Source: Antarctobacter aquimaris (lineage in GTDB: Bacteria; Pseudomonadota; Alphaproteobacteria; Rhodobacterales; Rhodobacteraceae). From it: a stretch of DNA of 64,000 nucleotides. Below, in pieces: positions 46,154 to 55,284 of the stretch (positions within the stretch are counted from its first letter, which is position 1; each line of letters opens with the position of its first letter). Under the pieces are notes generated by a model that was not told the DNA's origin, searched no databases, and saw only the letters and a list, made by a program, of their open reading frames with translations. The stretch covers positions 186,001-250,000 of the forward strand of contig NZ_FXYF01000007.1 in NCBI RefSeq assembly GCF_900184945.1, read 5' to 3'. The translations under genes were made by a program, and so were the position numbers.

Positions 46154-47442
46154 TAATTACCGGAAGTCTCGCAATTGTATGTGTGATGCTGCTGCTGGGC
46201 GTGAGCGTCTATGTGGCGTTCGGGGCAGTCCTGATCTTCATCGCCATCGTCGGAGATCAGTCGATCTCCGGTTACCTGCCCACAGGATCGACCGGCATTC
46301 GCTCGCTTGTGCTTCTGGCGATCCCGCTTTTCATGATTGCCGGTGGCATCATGGAAAGGGGCAGGATCGCCGCACCCCTCGTGGCGCTGGCCGAAATGTT
46401 CATCGGCCATATCAAGGGCGGTCTCAGCGCCGCCGGCGTTCTGGCATGTGGTGTTTTCGGATCCATTTCCGGCAGCGCGAACGCGACGTTGACCTGTATC
46501 GGTGGCATCATGATGCCGCATCTGAAAACGGCCAATTATCCGCGCGGGCAATCCGCCGCGCTGATCGTCTCCGCCAGCCCGCTGGGCCTGTTGATCCCGC
46601 CCAGTTCGTCCCACATCCTCTATGGCTGGGTCGCACAGCAGCATGTGCTCAAGTGCTTTCTGTCCACCGTCCTTCCGGCGATCATCCTGATCACTCTGCT
46701 GATCGTGACCAACCAGTACATGCTGCGAAAGTATCACAATATCCAGCTGACGGATCGCCCCAAGCCGTTCCTTCCCACCTTCGCGCGTCAGGGTCGGCTG
46801 GCGGGGCCCGCCTTGATGATGCCGATCATCATCCTGGGCGGCATCTATGGCGGCATCATGACCCCGACAGAGGCTGCGGGCATTGCCGTCGTCTATGCGA
46901 TCCCGGTGGCGATCTACTTCTACCGCGGCCTGACCTGGAGAACCCTGGCGCAGACCATCCAGACGTCCGGTGTGACGATCGGCGTGGTGATGGTGATGAT
47001 CTTCATGGTCCTGATCGTTTCCGACAACCTGATCGCGCAGGGCGCGCCCGATCTGGCAAAGAAGATGGTCTACTCGGTTTCGGACAATCCGATCGTGATC
47101 CTGCTGATGATCAATGTCGTGATGATCCTGATCGGGATGCTCATGGATGATATCTCTGGCCTGCTCCTGGCGACCCCGATCCTGTTGCCGATCGCCCAGA
47201 GCACGGGCATGGATCCGATCCACTTTGCCGCGGTGATCGGCGTCAACCTGGGAATGGCGAACATCACACCGCCGACCGCGCCGCTGTTGTACCTTGGCGC
47301 TCAGGTCTGCGACGTGCCGGTCTCGAAGATGCTCTGGCCGACCCTGGTGTTCATCGTTTTCGCCTGGTTGCCGACGCTGATGCTGACGACATTCATTCCC
47401 GAATTGGCACTCTGGTTGCCGGAGCTTCTGCTCGGCAAGTAG
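46150..47442 (+). CDS. TRAP transporter large permease (DctM type)
   Basis: A 430-residue inner-membrane protein with 11-12 hydrophobic segments. ALIVSASPLGLLIPPSSSHILYG and GVNLGMANITPPTAPLLYLGAQVC are the two characteristic Pro-rich hairpin loops of DctM that form the Na+/substrate site. The start is a GTG overlapping the dctQ stop; earlier in-frame ATGs fall inside dctQ. A strong terminator follows. Confidence 0.93.
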   Translation: MIITGSLAIVCVMLLLGVSVYVAFGAVLIFIAIVGDQSISGYLPTGSTGIRSLVLLAIPLFMIAGGIMERGRIAAPLVALAEMFIGHIKGGLSAAGVLACGVFGSISGSANATLTCIGGIMMPHLKTANYPRGQSAALIVSASPLGLLIPPSSSHILYGWVAQQHVLKCFLSTVLPAIILITLLIVTNQYMLRKYHNIQLTDRPKPFLPTFARQGRLAGPALMMPIIILGGIYGGIMTPTEAAGIAVVYAIPVAIYFYRGLTWRTLAQTIQTSGVTIGVVMVMIFMVLIVSDNLIAQGAPDLAKKMVYSVSDNPIVILLMINVVMILIGMLMDDISGLLLATPILLPIAQSTGMDPIHFAAVIGVNLGMANITPPTAPLLYLGAQVCDVPVSKMLWPTLVFIVFAWLPTLMLTTFIPELALWLPELLLGK

Positions 47443-47461
47443 GCAGGGACCAGCGAACTGC

Positions 47462-47492
47462 AAAAGGGCGCCCCGTCCGGGGCGCCCTTTTT
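47462..47492 (+). terminator. Terminator of the TRAP operon
   Basis: AAAAGGGCGCCCC pairs perfectly with GGGGCGCCCTTTT (13 bp, GTCC loop), ending in a T-run. Confidence 0.95.
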
Positions 47493-47552
47493 CTGTCCTG
47501 ATGCCGATCAGATCAGCCCTGCCCAGGCCGTGCATGCCTCGGGCGGCTAGGA

Positions 47553-47648
47553 CTACAGGACAAACAGCCAGGAATGGAGACCGATGAACAGCGCTGTGGC
47601 CGCTACCGGCGCCGCGATGCCGAACACGTCTCTTGCAAGTTTAGACAT
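47553..47648 (-). CDS. 31-residue single-span membrane peptide
   Basis: The ATG at 47648 is preceded by AAGGAG with 7 bases spacing, a near-ideal ribosome site. The product opens MSKLARDVFGIAAPVAATA and is one hydrophobic segment with a positively charged start, closed by a stop at 47553. It is too short for standard annotation. Function unknown. Confidence 0.55.
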   Translation of the reverse strand: MSKLARDVFGIAAPVAATALFIGLHSWLFVL

Positions 47649-48386
47649 CGTATTGCTCCTTGGAAGCCGCGATTGTGATGAGGTGCAACTAAGCCTGCGC
47701 CCCCGAACTTGGAACAGCAATTGCCGCATAGGTGCCTTGCGGCTTCTGCATGACAGCCGATCTGGTCGCAAAATGACGCGTCTGAACTGGCCCCCGTTTC
47801 GACCGGACACTTGAGCATGACATGAAGGCTCAATGATTTCCTTCTCATGCGACAAGGGAGAACGTAGCGATGAGCAAGACGATGGACGACGGGGTTATCC
47901 CCTGCGATCGTTCGCGCCGCGCCCAAACGCTCAAGGATGATCCGGATCAGCCCCACCTCACGACGGCCATAAAGGTCCCAACGATGGCGAGGGACAGGCC
48001 AACCATTGCGGCACCCAAGCCGAAACGCGCCAAGGTAGGCAAGCCCAGGATAAGGGGAAGGCGACGTCATGGGCGAAGTCCGGCGTCAGAAGCGGCAGAA
48101 GGCCGGGCATTTCGCGCAGCTTTGCGAATACGGCGCATGGGTCGGCGCGTTTCGGGGCGAAAAGAGACCGGATCGCGCCGGGGGCTGGTCCCTTCAGAGC
48201 GCACGAGCCGAAGATGAGGTTCGCGCCGGCCGGCCCGGCCGCGGCCCAGAATGGTGCTGCCGGTCCCGACCCTGGCCAGCCTCCCGCCGATGACGACTCG
48301 ATGACGGTGCGCTGACGGCACTGTGTCAGGGTTCCCTTGTCTCGCCAATCCCGGCGGACACCCCAACCTGACAAGGAGGAAATGTC
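47649..48386. other. About 740 bases without a clear gene
   Basis: Long frames on both strands are basic and of low complexity. On the minus strand near 48060-47965 a short hydrophobic reading (LGLPTLARFGLGAAMVGL ... TFMAVVRWG, then stop) might be the end of a small membrane protein, but no good start is seen. A purine-rich site and ATG at 47870 (MSKTMDDGVIP) open a 115-codon frame without family features. Confidence 0.4.
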
Positions 48387-48620
48387 ATGTACCACAAGTT
48401 CGCAATCGCCGCCCTGGTTCTGGGGCTTGCCGGCCCGGCTTTCGCCAATGACGGGCTTGCCCGCACGATCGGTGTCGAGCCCGGCAAGTACACCACGTCG
48501 GAGCTGGTTCAGATCATGTTCGCCGACGACAAGAAGGCCGAGATGAAGGCGGTCGAGCGCCGCCGGGCGGAGGAGCGCAAGAGGCTCCAATTCCTGGGTG
48601 TCACGTCCACGTCGAACTGA
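48387..48620 (+). CDS. Small exported protein
   Basis: A 77-residue protein with a signal peptide (MYHKFAIAALVLGLAGPAFA, cut after residue 20). The mature part includes GKYTTSELVQIMFADDKKAEMKAVERRRAEERKRL, a charged helix. AAGGAGG at 48374-48380 is a perfect ribosome site. The family is not recognised, though short exported proteins with 'YTTSELVQI' patterns occur in Rhodobacterales. Confidence 0.75.
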   Translation: MYHKFAIAALVLGLAGPAFANDGLARTIGVEPGKYTTSELVQIMFADDKKAEMKAVERRRAEERKRLQFLGVTSTSN

Positions 48621-48637
48621 TCGTGCCGACGCGAGGT

Positions 48638-48663
48638 CGGGGGAGGGCCTCGGCCCTCCCCCG
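48638..48663. terminator. Hairpin between convergent genes
   Basis: CGGGGGAGGGC pairs perfectly with GCCCTCCCCCG (11 bp) around a CTCG tetraloop, between the small exported protein and the protease gene. There is no T-run. Confidence 0.65.
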
Positions 48664-48670
48664 GCTGGCG

Positions 48671-50110
48671 TCACCCGGACCCGCTGGCCTTCCCGAACAG
48701 GGCCTTGGCAAGGTCGATCCCGAACAGCTTGTTCATGTCATTACCTGATGGCGTGCCCGACGGACGGCCGTTCGGCCGCCTTTTCCCTCTGGGGATCAGA
48801 CTGACCAGTCCCGCGGCAATCGCCACCGCGGCGGACGTGCCGGCAAATCGGCAGAACAGCGAGGCGATCTCGTAGTAGGGTCCGCCCGGATCCGGACGAT
48901 GCCGGTAAGGTGACGGATTGTAACCGGCGCGGCCGGGCAGGTCGGTCGTCACGATATCGGCGGGCGGAAACCCCTCGCTGTACTTGGGCGTGCCGAGGAT
49001 GTCATCGGCGATCTCCCATGGGTCGATCCGGGTCCTGTTCTCATCGAAGAGCGGCACCTCCGTGCTGAGCGTCTGGATCATCCAGCCGCCAAGCGCGACG
49101 ATTGTCGCCTGGACCGGCGAATAGGTCAGGTCCTTGCCAAAGGTATCGCAGGCCCCCACGGCCCAGGGGCCCGGCGCATCGTTTCCCTCGATTTTGTCGT
49201 TGCATCGGCTGGCAGGATAAACCGGCCAGTCCAGCGCCTCGTTGCCGGCGGCACACAGGACGATGTGTCGTTCGCACAGGTCGGTCAGGGCGTCATCCAC
49301 TCTGCGCCAGGCGCCGCTGACGCCCCCCTGTTCATCCAGCGCGCCATCCCAGGAATCGGCGATCACGACGATGTCCGGTTCGATCAGCGCCGCGTATTCC
49401 AGCGCCCCGAGCAGCATTTCCGGACCGGGAACCGCGGTGACCGAAATCGGGATGATCCGGCAGAACGGGTTGATGCCGCAGTAGGGCAGGTTCAGGCTGA
49501 TCGTGCCGGTTTTCTTTTCGGATTCCTTCGGCGTGAACTTCGGGTGCCGCAGTTGCACAGGTCTCGGCCTGGCCCCGATCAGCCCCGCGACGGCCGTCCC
49601 GTGCGCACCGTAGAGCGCGCCGGGGGCCACGCGCGGCAGTCTCTCGGGACGCGGGTTCGCGGTCTTGTCTTCGATCCACTTGACTTCTTCCCTGATCGCA
49701 TTGGAAATCGCGTCCTTTTCGCCCTGTATCTTTTCGAGCAACTCGATCCGGGCTTTGCAGTCCGCCGGGGACAGGTCGGCCCATTCGCGCACGACAAACG
49801 CCCCGGTCCCACCGCCGCTGAAGTCACGCATCAGCCCGGCGTCGATGGCGCCCTCCAGATTGGGGTGCTTGTGGTCGACGGCCGTGTCGATGAGTGCAAT
49901 GCGGGTCGCGGCAAGGCCCTTGTCCGCATCGTCCCAGGCACATCCCGCGTAAGTATCCAGATTGTACACGACGCCCAATTTGGGCAAATGCCAGAGCGCA
50001 TGGAACGCCGGCCTGAACCCGATCCCCTCGGGCTGCTCGTCCTGTGCCTTCGACGAGGGATCTGACCCAGGAAATCCATAGTCATCATCGATGTCATTTG
50101 TACTGGTCAT
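48671..50110 (-). CDS. Cytoplasmic subtilisin-like (S8) serine protease
   Basis: A 479-residue protease with the triad Asp75 (ALIDTAVDHKHPNL), His170 (GAHGTAVAG) and Ser426 (FAGTSAAVA), and oxyanion Asn290 (CAAGNEA). There is no signal peptide and no pro-domain of the secreted type; the first 60 residues are acidic and unlike known propeptides, so it probably acts inside the cell. It has an insertion of about 60 residues with a charged helix (KIQGEKDAISNAIREEVKWIEDK) between Asp75 and His170. It is the last of three genes (regulator, PAP2-like, protease), 5 bases after the stop of the PAP2-like gene. ATG at 50110 was chosen over longer in-frame options overlapping that gene. Confidence 0.88.
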   Translation of the reverse strand: MTSTNDIDDDYGFPGSDPSSKAQDEQPEGIGFRPAFHALWHLPKLGVVYNLDTYAGCAWDDADKGLAATRIALIDTAVDHKHPNLEGAIDAGLMRDFSGGGTGAFVVREWADLSPADCKARIELLEKIQGEKDAISNAIREEVKWIEDKTANPRPERLPRVAPGALYGAHGTAVAGLIGARPRPVQLRHPKFTPKESEKKTGTISLNLPYCGINPFCRIIPISVTAVPGPEMLLGALEYAALIEPDIVVIADSWDGALDEQGGVSGAWRRVDDALTDLCERHIVLCAAGNEALDWPVYPASRCNDKIEGNDAPGPWAVGACDTFGKDLTYSPVQATIVALGGWMIQTLSTEVPLFDENRTRIDPWEIADDILGTPKYSEGFPPADIVTTDLPGRAGYNPSPYRHRPDPGGPYYEIASLFCRFAGTSAAVAIAAGLVSLIPRGKRRPNGRPSGTPSGNDMNKLFGIDLAKALFGKASGSG

Positions 50111-50115
50111 CGCGG

Positions 50116-51174
50116 TCACTCCCCTCCAAGCCATTCGTTGCGCACTTCGCGGATCTGGTCCTGCAGGATCTCCTCGAACATCGGCGCGCATAGCCGCGCA
50201 AGCGTCTGGCCACCCTCCGTATCCGATTTGATATGCAGACCCGCCCATTCGCGGTTCCTTGCGACCTCTCCTGCCGCAAGGGCTAGGGCCTCCACGCCGG
50301 GATGCTCGGGCACCGCGCGGGCAAAAACCTCGGCGATCAGGTAGGACTGGAACGCGTGGTTCGACGGATAGGACGAATAGACCGGCACCGGGATGAACGG
50401 CTCCAGCGTCGGGTCCAGTTGGTGCGGCCGTGGCGCGTTGAACCGCTCTTTGTACAGCAGCCCGATCAGGCTGGCGAGCCACAGGATGGTCTGGAACAGG
50501 ATCGCCGTCGCGCTGGCCGGGGACGAGGCATTGGCCCCCAACGGCAGCATGTAGGCGGTCAGGTCATTGCTGGCCTCGATCCGGATGCGGTCGCGGCGAA
50601 AGGCGTTCTCGGGTTCGCGCAGGTCCTTCTGCTTCTGGTGCAGGTCGGCGGTCTCCGCCAGCCGCTGCCTGACCTGAGGCGGTGGCGGCATCTCGGACAG
50701 GCGGAATCGGTCCCAGCGGTAGTGATCGCGGCATTGGTAAAGGCGGGTCAACTCGCGCCAGGGCACCTCGATGACCGGCCAGTCGAGCCCGCTGCCCGCG
50801 CCGCCGCCGCCGCCCGGAAAGGCGGATTTGTGCAATCCCTTGTGCAGGGATTTGTGCAGGCTCTTGTGCAACGCCTTGTGCAGGAGACCGCCGCCGGCGC
50901 TGATGCTCGACCCGCTGGCATTTCTCGCTGCAGCTTCAAGGGCGCCCCGGAGGTCAAGCAGGGCCTGGTGCGATGGATCGTCGCCGGCCGGGTCAATCGG
51001 GACTTTCGCGAAATACGTCCTGATGGCATCGAGAGCGTCCCGGGTACTTTTTTCCGGTGTTTCCACGCTGATCCGCGTTCCGGCCACCTCCAGCCAGGCG
51101 GATTGCAGGATGCCACGCACATCGTCTACCACATCCCCCGCTTGGCCGGTCTCACCTTCAATTTGGTCTTGCAT
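50116..51174 (-). CDS. PAP2 / vanadium-haloperoxidase-fold protein with LHK repeats
   Basis: A 352-residue protein. The C-terminal half holds the three phosphatase/haloperoxidase motifs: KERFNAPRP (residues 242-250), PSNHA (270-274; PSGH in most members) and RNREWAGLHIKSD (306-318, with Arg307, His314 and Asp318). These bind phosphate or vanadate. The N-terminal 90 residues have no known fold. Residues 98-116 contain five tandem LHK-S/A/G units followed by a glycine run. LFQTILWLASLIGLLY is a hydrophobic helix of the fold. It sits between the SARP-like regulator gene and the protease gene. Confidence 0.82.
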   Translation of the reverse strand: MQDQIEGETGQAGDVVDDVRGILQSAWLEVAGTRISVETPEKSTRDALDAIRTYFAKVPIDPAGDDPSHQALLDLRGALEAAARNASGSSISAGGGLLHKALHKSLHKSLHKGLHKSAFPGGGGGAGSGLDWPVIEVPWRELTRLYQCRDHYRWDRFRLSEMPPPPQVRQRLAETADLHQKQKDLREPENAFRRDRIRIEASNDLTAYMLPLGANASSPASATAILFQTILWLASLIGLLYKERFNAPRPHQLDPTLEPFIPVPVYSSYPSNHAFQSYLIAEVFARAVPEHPGVEALALAAGEVARNREWAGLHIKSDTEGGQTLARLCAPMFEEILQDQIREVRNEWLGGE

Positions 51175-51192
51175 GTCCTTTCCCTCCCGTTG

Positions 51193-52905
51193 TCAGACAA
51201 ATCCGTTCTTCTGAAATGTGCGCGACAATGTTCGACCGATCTCGCCGGGCGTTCGGCGCACCATGGCCTCCAGCCATCCCCCCATGTCGTAGTCCGGCCG
51301 CAGCCGGATGAGTCGCGCCTGCATCAGCTTTGCGTCCTGGGTGTTTCCCGCCAGCGCGCAGCCCGCCATGGCGTAACGCAGCGCCCCGATGAACCGCGGT
51401 TTTCGCAGCAGCGCCTGGTTCGCGAAGTGCAGCGATTGGCGGTAGTCACCCTTTGCCATGTGCAGCATGGCGCCCGTGACGTCGTAGGTGTAGCGCCAGG
51501 GACTGCCGGCACCGGCACGCTGACAGCGCCGAAAGGCGTCTTCCGCGCCGGCAAGATCGCCGACCGACATGCGCAGGACGGCAATATGGTCGAGGTTCAG
51601 CGAGAGCGTTGGAGACCGTTCCTGCGCGGCATCCAGCAAGGCCGTGGCAAGAGCGTTGTCACCGATCAGCATGTGCGCGCAATAGCCCGCGAGCGATTGC
51701 CAGAGCGGCAACAACGGGCTGGACGCAGGGACGCTGGCGACCAGGTCGCAGAGATGATCGCGCGTGATCTTGAGAGGCGGTTCGACGCCCTCGTTCTCCT
51801 TGAACACCTGGGCAAAGTGGCCGATGCAGGCGATCACCGGAGGGGCGCCGTTCTCGTACATATGCACGACCTGCGCCTCGGTCCGGTGGATGGCATCGAT
51901 ATCCAGAGAGAAAAGCGCCGTCAGTGCCGTCCACGGAAACAGGTCCGGTGTGTCCGGGGAGACCTCGCTGGATGCCAAGTGGTCCAGGATGGTTTCGGCC
52001 GCCACGGCGGCCAGTTCCTCGATTTCGCCTGCCAGGACGCAGGCGGGTTTGCTGATCCAGACGAGGCGCGAGGCGGCGTCCCTGAGGCGCAGCGTCAGGA
52101 AGAGCTGGCGCCCGTGGCGTTCCGCCAGAGGCTCCAGAAGATGCGTCGGGCCGCGTCCGGTCTCGATCGGCAGAGGCGCGATGGGGCCATCGCCGCCGCG
52201 CAAATCATGCAGGACCAGCCAGGATTCCGCCATGATGGACCGCGCAACCGCGTCGAGCACCGAGGTGATCCGCAAGCTGTCTGCGGCAGAAAGCGATCCG
52301 TGAACCGCGGGAAGCATGCCCAGAGCGGGGGGCCTGCGCGACATGCGCGGTATGATGTCCGGTGCCGAATGGCCGCTGCCTGATGTCCTGCGGTGGCGGG
52401 GGGGCGCCCGGGTCTCCGCGTCGTCTCCGGACGTGTCCGGCATGTCGCGGCTTGCGCGCATGTCGCGCAGCCACTCCTCGAAGGCCTCGCAGCCGTCCAG
52501 ATCGAGGTCGATCCCTTCAAGGAACTGGCGTCCGTCCATCGGAGGGTCGCGCAAACGGAGCCGCCCGGGTGTCAGCCAGACCGCGTTTCTGTCCGTCTGC
52601 AGCACCACGCCGCCCAGAGGTGCAAGGTCGCGTCGCAGCATGTGCAGGGCCGTGCGCAAGCTTGCCGAGCCGCGTGTGCGGTCTTGGCCGCCCCAGAACA
52701 TGTCCAAAAGGGTTCGGCGCGGCTTTGTCTGGTCGGGAGACACCAGGAGAACGGCCAGCAAGGCCTGCCTCAGCGGACTGCTGGGGGTTGCGTCCCTGCC
52801 GTCCGGCAGCACGATCCTGAACACGCCGTCCAGCACAGCGAAGGCACAGGGCGGGTCACGCGGACCCGCTTCGTCTGTCGCACGGGCGGCCTGCCGGAGT
52901 GTCAA
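51193..52905 (-). CDS. SARP/AfsR-like regulator (winged helix plus TPR)
   Basis: A 570-residue protein. Residues about 20-115 look like an OmpR-type winged helix in the SARP style (ATPSSPLRQALLAVLLVSPDQTKPRRTLLDMFWGGQDRTRGSASLRTALHMLRRDL, then a wing VVLQTDRNAVWL). A linker rich in Arg/Pro follows, a central region (about 200-380) resembles adenylate-cyclase-associated or periplasmic-type modules of such regulators, and the C-terminal part has TPR-like repeats (LAGAEDAFRRCQRAGAGSPWRYTYDVTGAMLHMAKGDYRQSLHFANQALL). It probably activates the two genes downstream. It starts at 52905, with a short gap to decayed IS3 sequence. Confidence 0.82.
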   Translation of the reverse strand: MTLRQAARATDEAGPRDPPCAFAVLDGVFRIVLPDGRDATPSSPLRQALLAVLLVSPDQTKPRRTLLDMFWGGQDRTRGSASLRTALHMLRRDLAPLGGVVLQTDRNAVWLTPGRLRLRDPPMDGRQFLEGIDLDLDGCEAFEEWLRDMRASRDMPDTSGDDAETRAPPRHRRTSGSGHSAPDIIPRMSRRPPALGMLPAVHGSLSAADSLRITSVLDAVARSIMAESWLVLHDLRGGDGPIAPLPIETGRGPTHLLEPLAERHGRQLFLTLRLRDAASRLVWISKPACVLAGEIEELAAVAAETILDHLASSEVSPDTPDLFPWTALTALFSLDIDAIHRTEAQVVHMYENGAPPVIACIGHFAQVFKENEGVEPPLKITRDHLCDLVASVPASSPLLPLWQSLAGYCAHMLIGDNALATALLDAAQERSPTLSLNLDHIAVLRMSVGDLAGAEDAFRRCQRAGAGSPWRYTYDVTGAMLHMAKGDYRQSLHFANQALLRKPRFIGALRYAMAGCALAGNTQDAKLMQARLIRLRPDYDMGGWLEAMVRRTPGEIGRTLSRTFQKNGFV

Positions 52906-53204
52906 ATCGGTACGACTCCTCGAAATGGGCTGTGTTGCAAAACCTTACCCAAGTCTACCATGCGGCGACTTTCCATCATAGCGCTGCGGTTATTGGGCGA
53001 GTGGCTGTCGGCGACGCTCCGCTCTCTGGGGGCAGGGAAATTCGGGGCCAGGACGTCCCGGCCGTTTATCAGACCCCGGTAGACGCCGACGTGCAGGGGC
53101 ATGTCGATCGCCACGAACGCGCGGTAAGGGGGCGTCCCGGAGCGGGCCGGGGGGCAGAGGCGGCTCGGTTTCTCCGAACAGGTTCCGGGCTTTTCCCAGG
53201 CGGT

Positions 53205-53545
53205 CTTGGGCCTCGATTCCGCCGCTGCCGTGCTTGGCAGACAGGGGGTTGGCGTAGGCTTGATCGAGTGTTCAGCCGCCTGGCGATGAATGGGGCCGCC
53301 GGCTGATATCAAAGCCGATGTAGCGACCGATGCCGGCGCGGGTCTCGGATACGCCGGAACAGGCCCCCTTTAGACCTTTTAAGATAGTCTGTGCCGCCAC
53401 AGGCGTTCGACCAAGACACTATCGGTCCAGGCTCACTTGCCATCGATGTTGATCCCGTCTGCTCGAACGCTCAGCACCTTGATGACGTCCGTGGACCTGA
53501 GCTGGCTGCTGCGATCCGAGTACTAGACCTCGAGCCGGCCGAGCC
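53205..53545 (-). pseudogene. Degraded IS3-family OrfB fragment
   Basis: On the minus strand, broken pieces of the IS3 integrase end can be read in order: SSSQLRSTDVIKVL, ADGINIDGK, DSVLVERLWRH, and IGRYIGFDISRRPHSSPGG followed by TLDQAYANPL. These match the conserved W-x-D-N-x-x-V-E-R-L-W and F-Y-N-x-x-R-P-H-S-S-L-G-G-x-T-P-D-x-A-Y motifs. Several stops and frameshifts make it non-functional. Confidence 0.75.
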
Positions 53546-53687
53546 TCGCCACGGCTTCCTCAAGGTCCTCGGCGCGAGTACGGCATCGAGCCTGGGGCCG
53601 GGTGTTCAAAATATATGTAAGCATGTGCGTGTATTCCTGGTCTGCCGTGTGCTTGAAGGGCCGGCGCGATCCGCCGGCCCTCGGGGG

Positions 53688-53772
53688 TCAGGCCGCCGCC
53701 TGGTCCCCATGGGATGCGCGGCGCGCCTCGACCCCTGCCATGAGGGCGGCATAGGCTTGGGGCGGCGGCGTC
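53688..53772 (-). pseudogene. C-terminal tail of an unidentified gene
   Basis: Minus strand reads PPPQAYAALMAGVEARRASHGDQAAA and a stop at 53690-53688, followed by a perfect 9-bp hairpin (GGGCCGGCG/CGCCGGCCC, 53658-53680) like a gene end. The upstream part is missing, cut at about 53772 where a LysR fragment begins on the other strand. Confidence 0.4.
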
Positions 53773-53970
53773 TTGCAGATGATCCAGTATCTCGTGGCGC
53801 CCGACATCGCCGCCGGCCGCCTATTGCCGGTTCTCGAGGACTGGCTTTATCCCGGGGCCGACATCGTCTTTGTCTTTTCCCGGCATACCCGTCCGCCGCG
53901 TCGGTTGCGTGTTCTCGAGGACTTCGCGGTCGAGTGCTTCCGCTCGGTCATGGCGACGCTTCGTAAAGGG
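53773..53970 (+). pseudogene. C-terminal remnant of a LysR-type regulator
   Basis: MIQYLVAPDIAAGRLLPVLEDWLYPGADIVFVFSRHTRPPRRLRVLEDFAVECF has the typical end of a LysR substrate-binding domain (Y-L-V-A-D-D-I-A-A-G-R-L-V-x-V-L-x-D-W ... P-x-x-V-R-A-F-V-D-F). The DNA-binding part is absent. Confidence 0.75.
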
Positions 53971-54072
53971 GGCCGCGAGTGGCTGAAAACGGGGGCAGAC
54001 AGCCTGTCGGCCAGCGGCGCGCTCTTGCCTGGCGGGGCGTCTCGCGCACCGCCGGACCGCTCCTTGCCCCCG

Positions 54073-55020
54073 TCAGCCGCGCAGGAACCGCAGCAGCGAC
54101 AGGGCCGCGTCCCAGAGGTCGAAGGACCGTGCCAGCAGGTGTTCGCGGGGAAGGGAGGGCTTCAGCCCGTGCCCTGCCGTCTCGGCCTGGACCTGGTCCA
54201 TCAGGCGCAGGAGCCTGCGCCGGTGGATCCCCAGCCAGGCCTGCACCGGATCGGCGAGCGTGCCCGCAAAGGCGGCGACGATTGACCCCGCGGCGACCAA
54301 CCCCACGACCGTCACCGTGACCAGTTCGGGCGACGGCCCCACCGGGAACACCGCGTACCAGCCCGCGCCCAGAGTAGCCCCAAGCGGGAACTCCGCGACG
54401 GCGGTGCCGTGCGTCATCGACTGCGCCACGCCGGGCGCCATCGACAAAAGCCCGGGTGTGACGGCCCGAAAGACGAAAGCGCCCAGGGTCAGCGCAAAGA
54501 GCGCGCTGGTGAACTCGGCGATGGCCGATCGGGTGCCAGAGTAATCGGCGACCGCACCAGCGATCCTTTCGGCCAAGGCCTGCGCCTCGTCCACGCTCCC
54601 GCGCGACCGGATCGCGGTGCGATAGGCGGGCGCGGCGAGGATGGCGCGGATTTGCCCTTCGCGGCCAAGGGCAAGCGCGCCATCGGGCAGCGGCACGCGC
54701 AGCAGGTCCGTCAGCACGTCCGCCTCGACTCGTGCCGCGACATCGGTGCGCAGCAGCAGCCGCCGGTTGCCCAGCCAGTCCGCCGCCCGCCCGAGCCCCA
54801 GCCGCCGGACTATCCAGGCCGCAAGCCGCGCCAGCAGCAGGAGGGGCGACATCACCACGTTCACCGGCGCCCGCAGCACGTCGAGACCCAGCGCGGCGCG
54901 GTGCAGGCGCAGGGTCCCGGGCCAGGTGAAGTGACGCGCCACAAAGGCGTCCACCTCGGCCCGGCGATCGGGATGCCGCCACGTCGACGGTGTTGTCAGG
55001 GGGTCTCCGTTCCCGGTCAT
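54073..55020 (-). CDS. Membrane protein of unknown function
   Basis: A 315-residue protein. Hydrophobic segments are visible at about residues 53-75 (VNVVMSPLLLLARLAAWIVRRL), 160-190 and 225-250 (VTVTVVGLVAAGSIVAAFAG). The N-terminus reads HPDRRAEVDAFVARHFTWPGTLRLHRAALGLDVLRAPVNV and the C-terminus FDLWDAALSLLRFLRG. It might belong to a DUF found in Rhodobacteraceae (possibly DUF6635) but I cannot confirm. ATG 55020. It lies between decayed transposon pieces, so it may be part of the accessory region. Confidence 0.65.
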   Translation of the reverse strand: MTGNGDPLTTPSTWRHPDRRAEVDAFVARHFTWPGTLRLHRAALGLDVLRAPVNVVMSPLLLLARLAAWIVRRLGLGRAADWLGNRRLLLRTDVAARVEADVLTDLLRVPLPDGALALGREGQIRAILAAPAYRTAIRSRGSVDEAQALAERIAGAVADYSGTRSAIAEFTSALFALTLGAFVFRAVTPGLLSMAPGVAQSMTHGTAVAEFPLGATLGAGWYAVFPVGPSPELVTVTVVGLVAAGSIVAAFAGTLADPVQAWLGIHRRRLLRLMDQVQAETAGHGLKPSLPREHLLARSFDLWDAALSLLRFLRG

Positions 55021-55284
55021 GCGCGCCTTTCTGTTTTGTTGGACGGTTGATCATCCCGTCCCTGGTCAGACGCAGAGATAAGGACGATCCTGCCGATGTT
55101 CAGGAGCCCTGGAAGATCAGATGCACCTAAATCGGTGCTCTGGCACCGAATGACAGAAAGAGATCGCCCAAGATGCCGACTTTACCGATGTGAACATGCT
55201 CTCGATGATCAAGCGCGGCGACACCAAGCGCCGTTGTCCAGGTCCCGGATGGCAAAGGCACTTGACTGCGGCCGGCAGGTCCGG

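Noticed and set aside
47870-48217. A 115-codon plus-strand frame with a purine run before ATG
   Set aside because: Extremely basic product without family features; a hydrophobic reading exists on the other strand. Left as unassigned.
55117-55284. A second transposase fragment next to the left IS256 remnant (DFTDVNMLSMIKRGDTKRR)
   Set aside because: The short stretch looks mobile-element-like but I could not assign it to a family.
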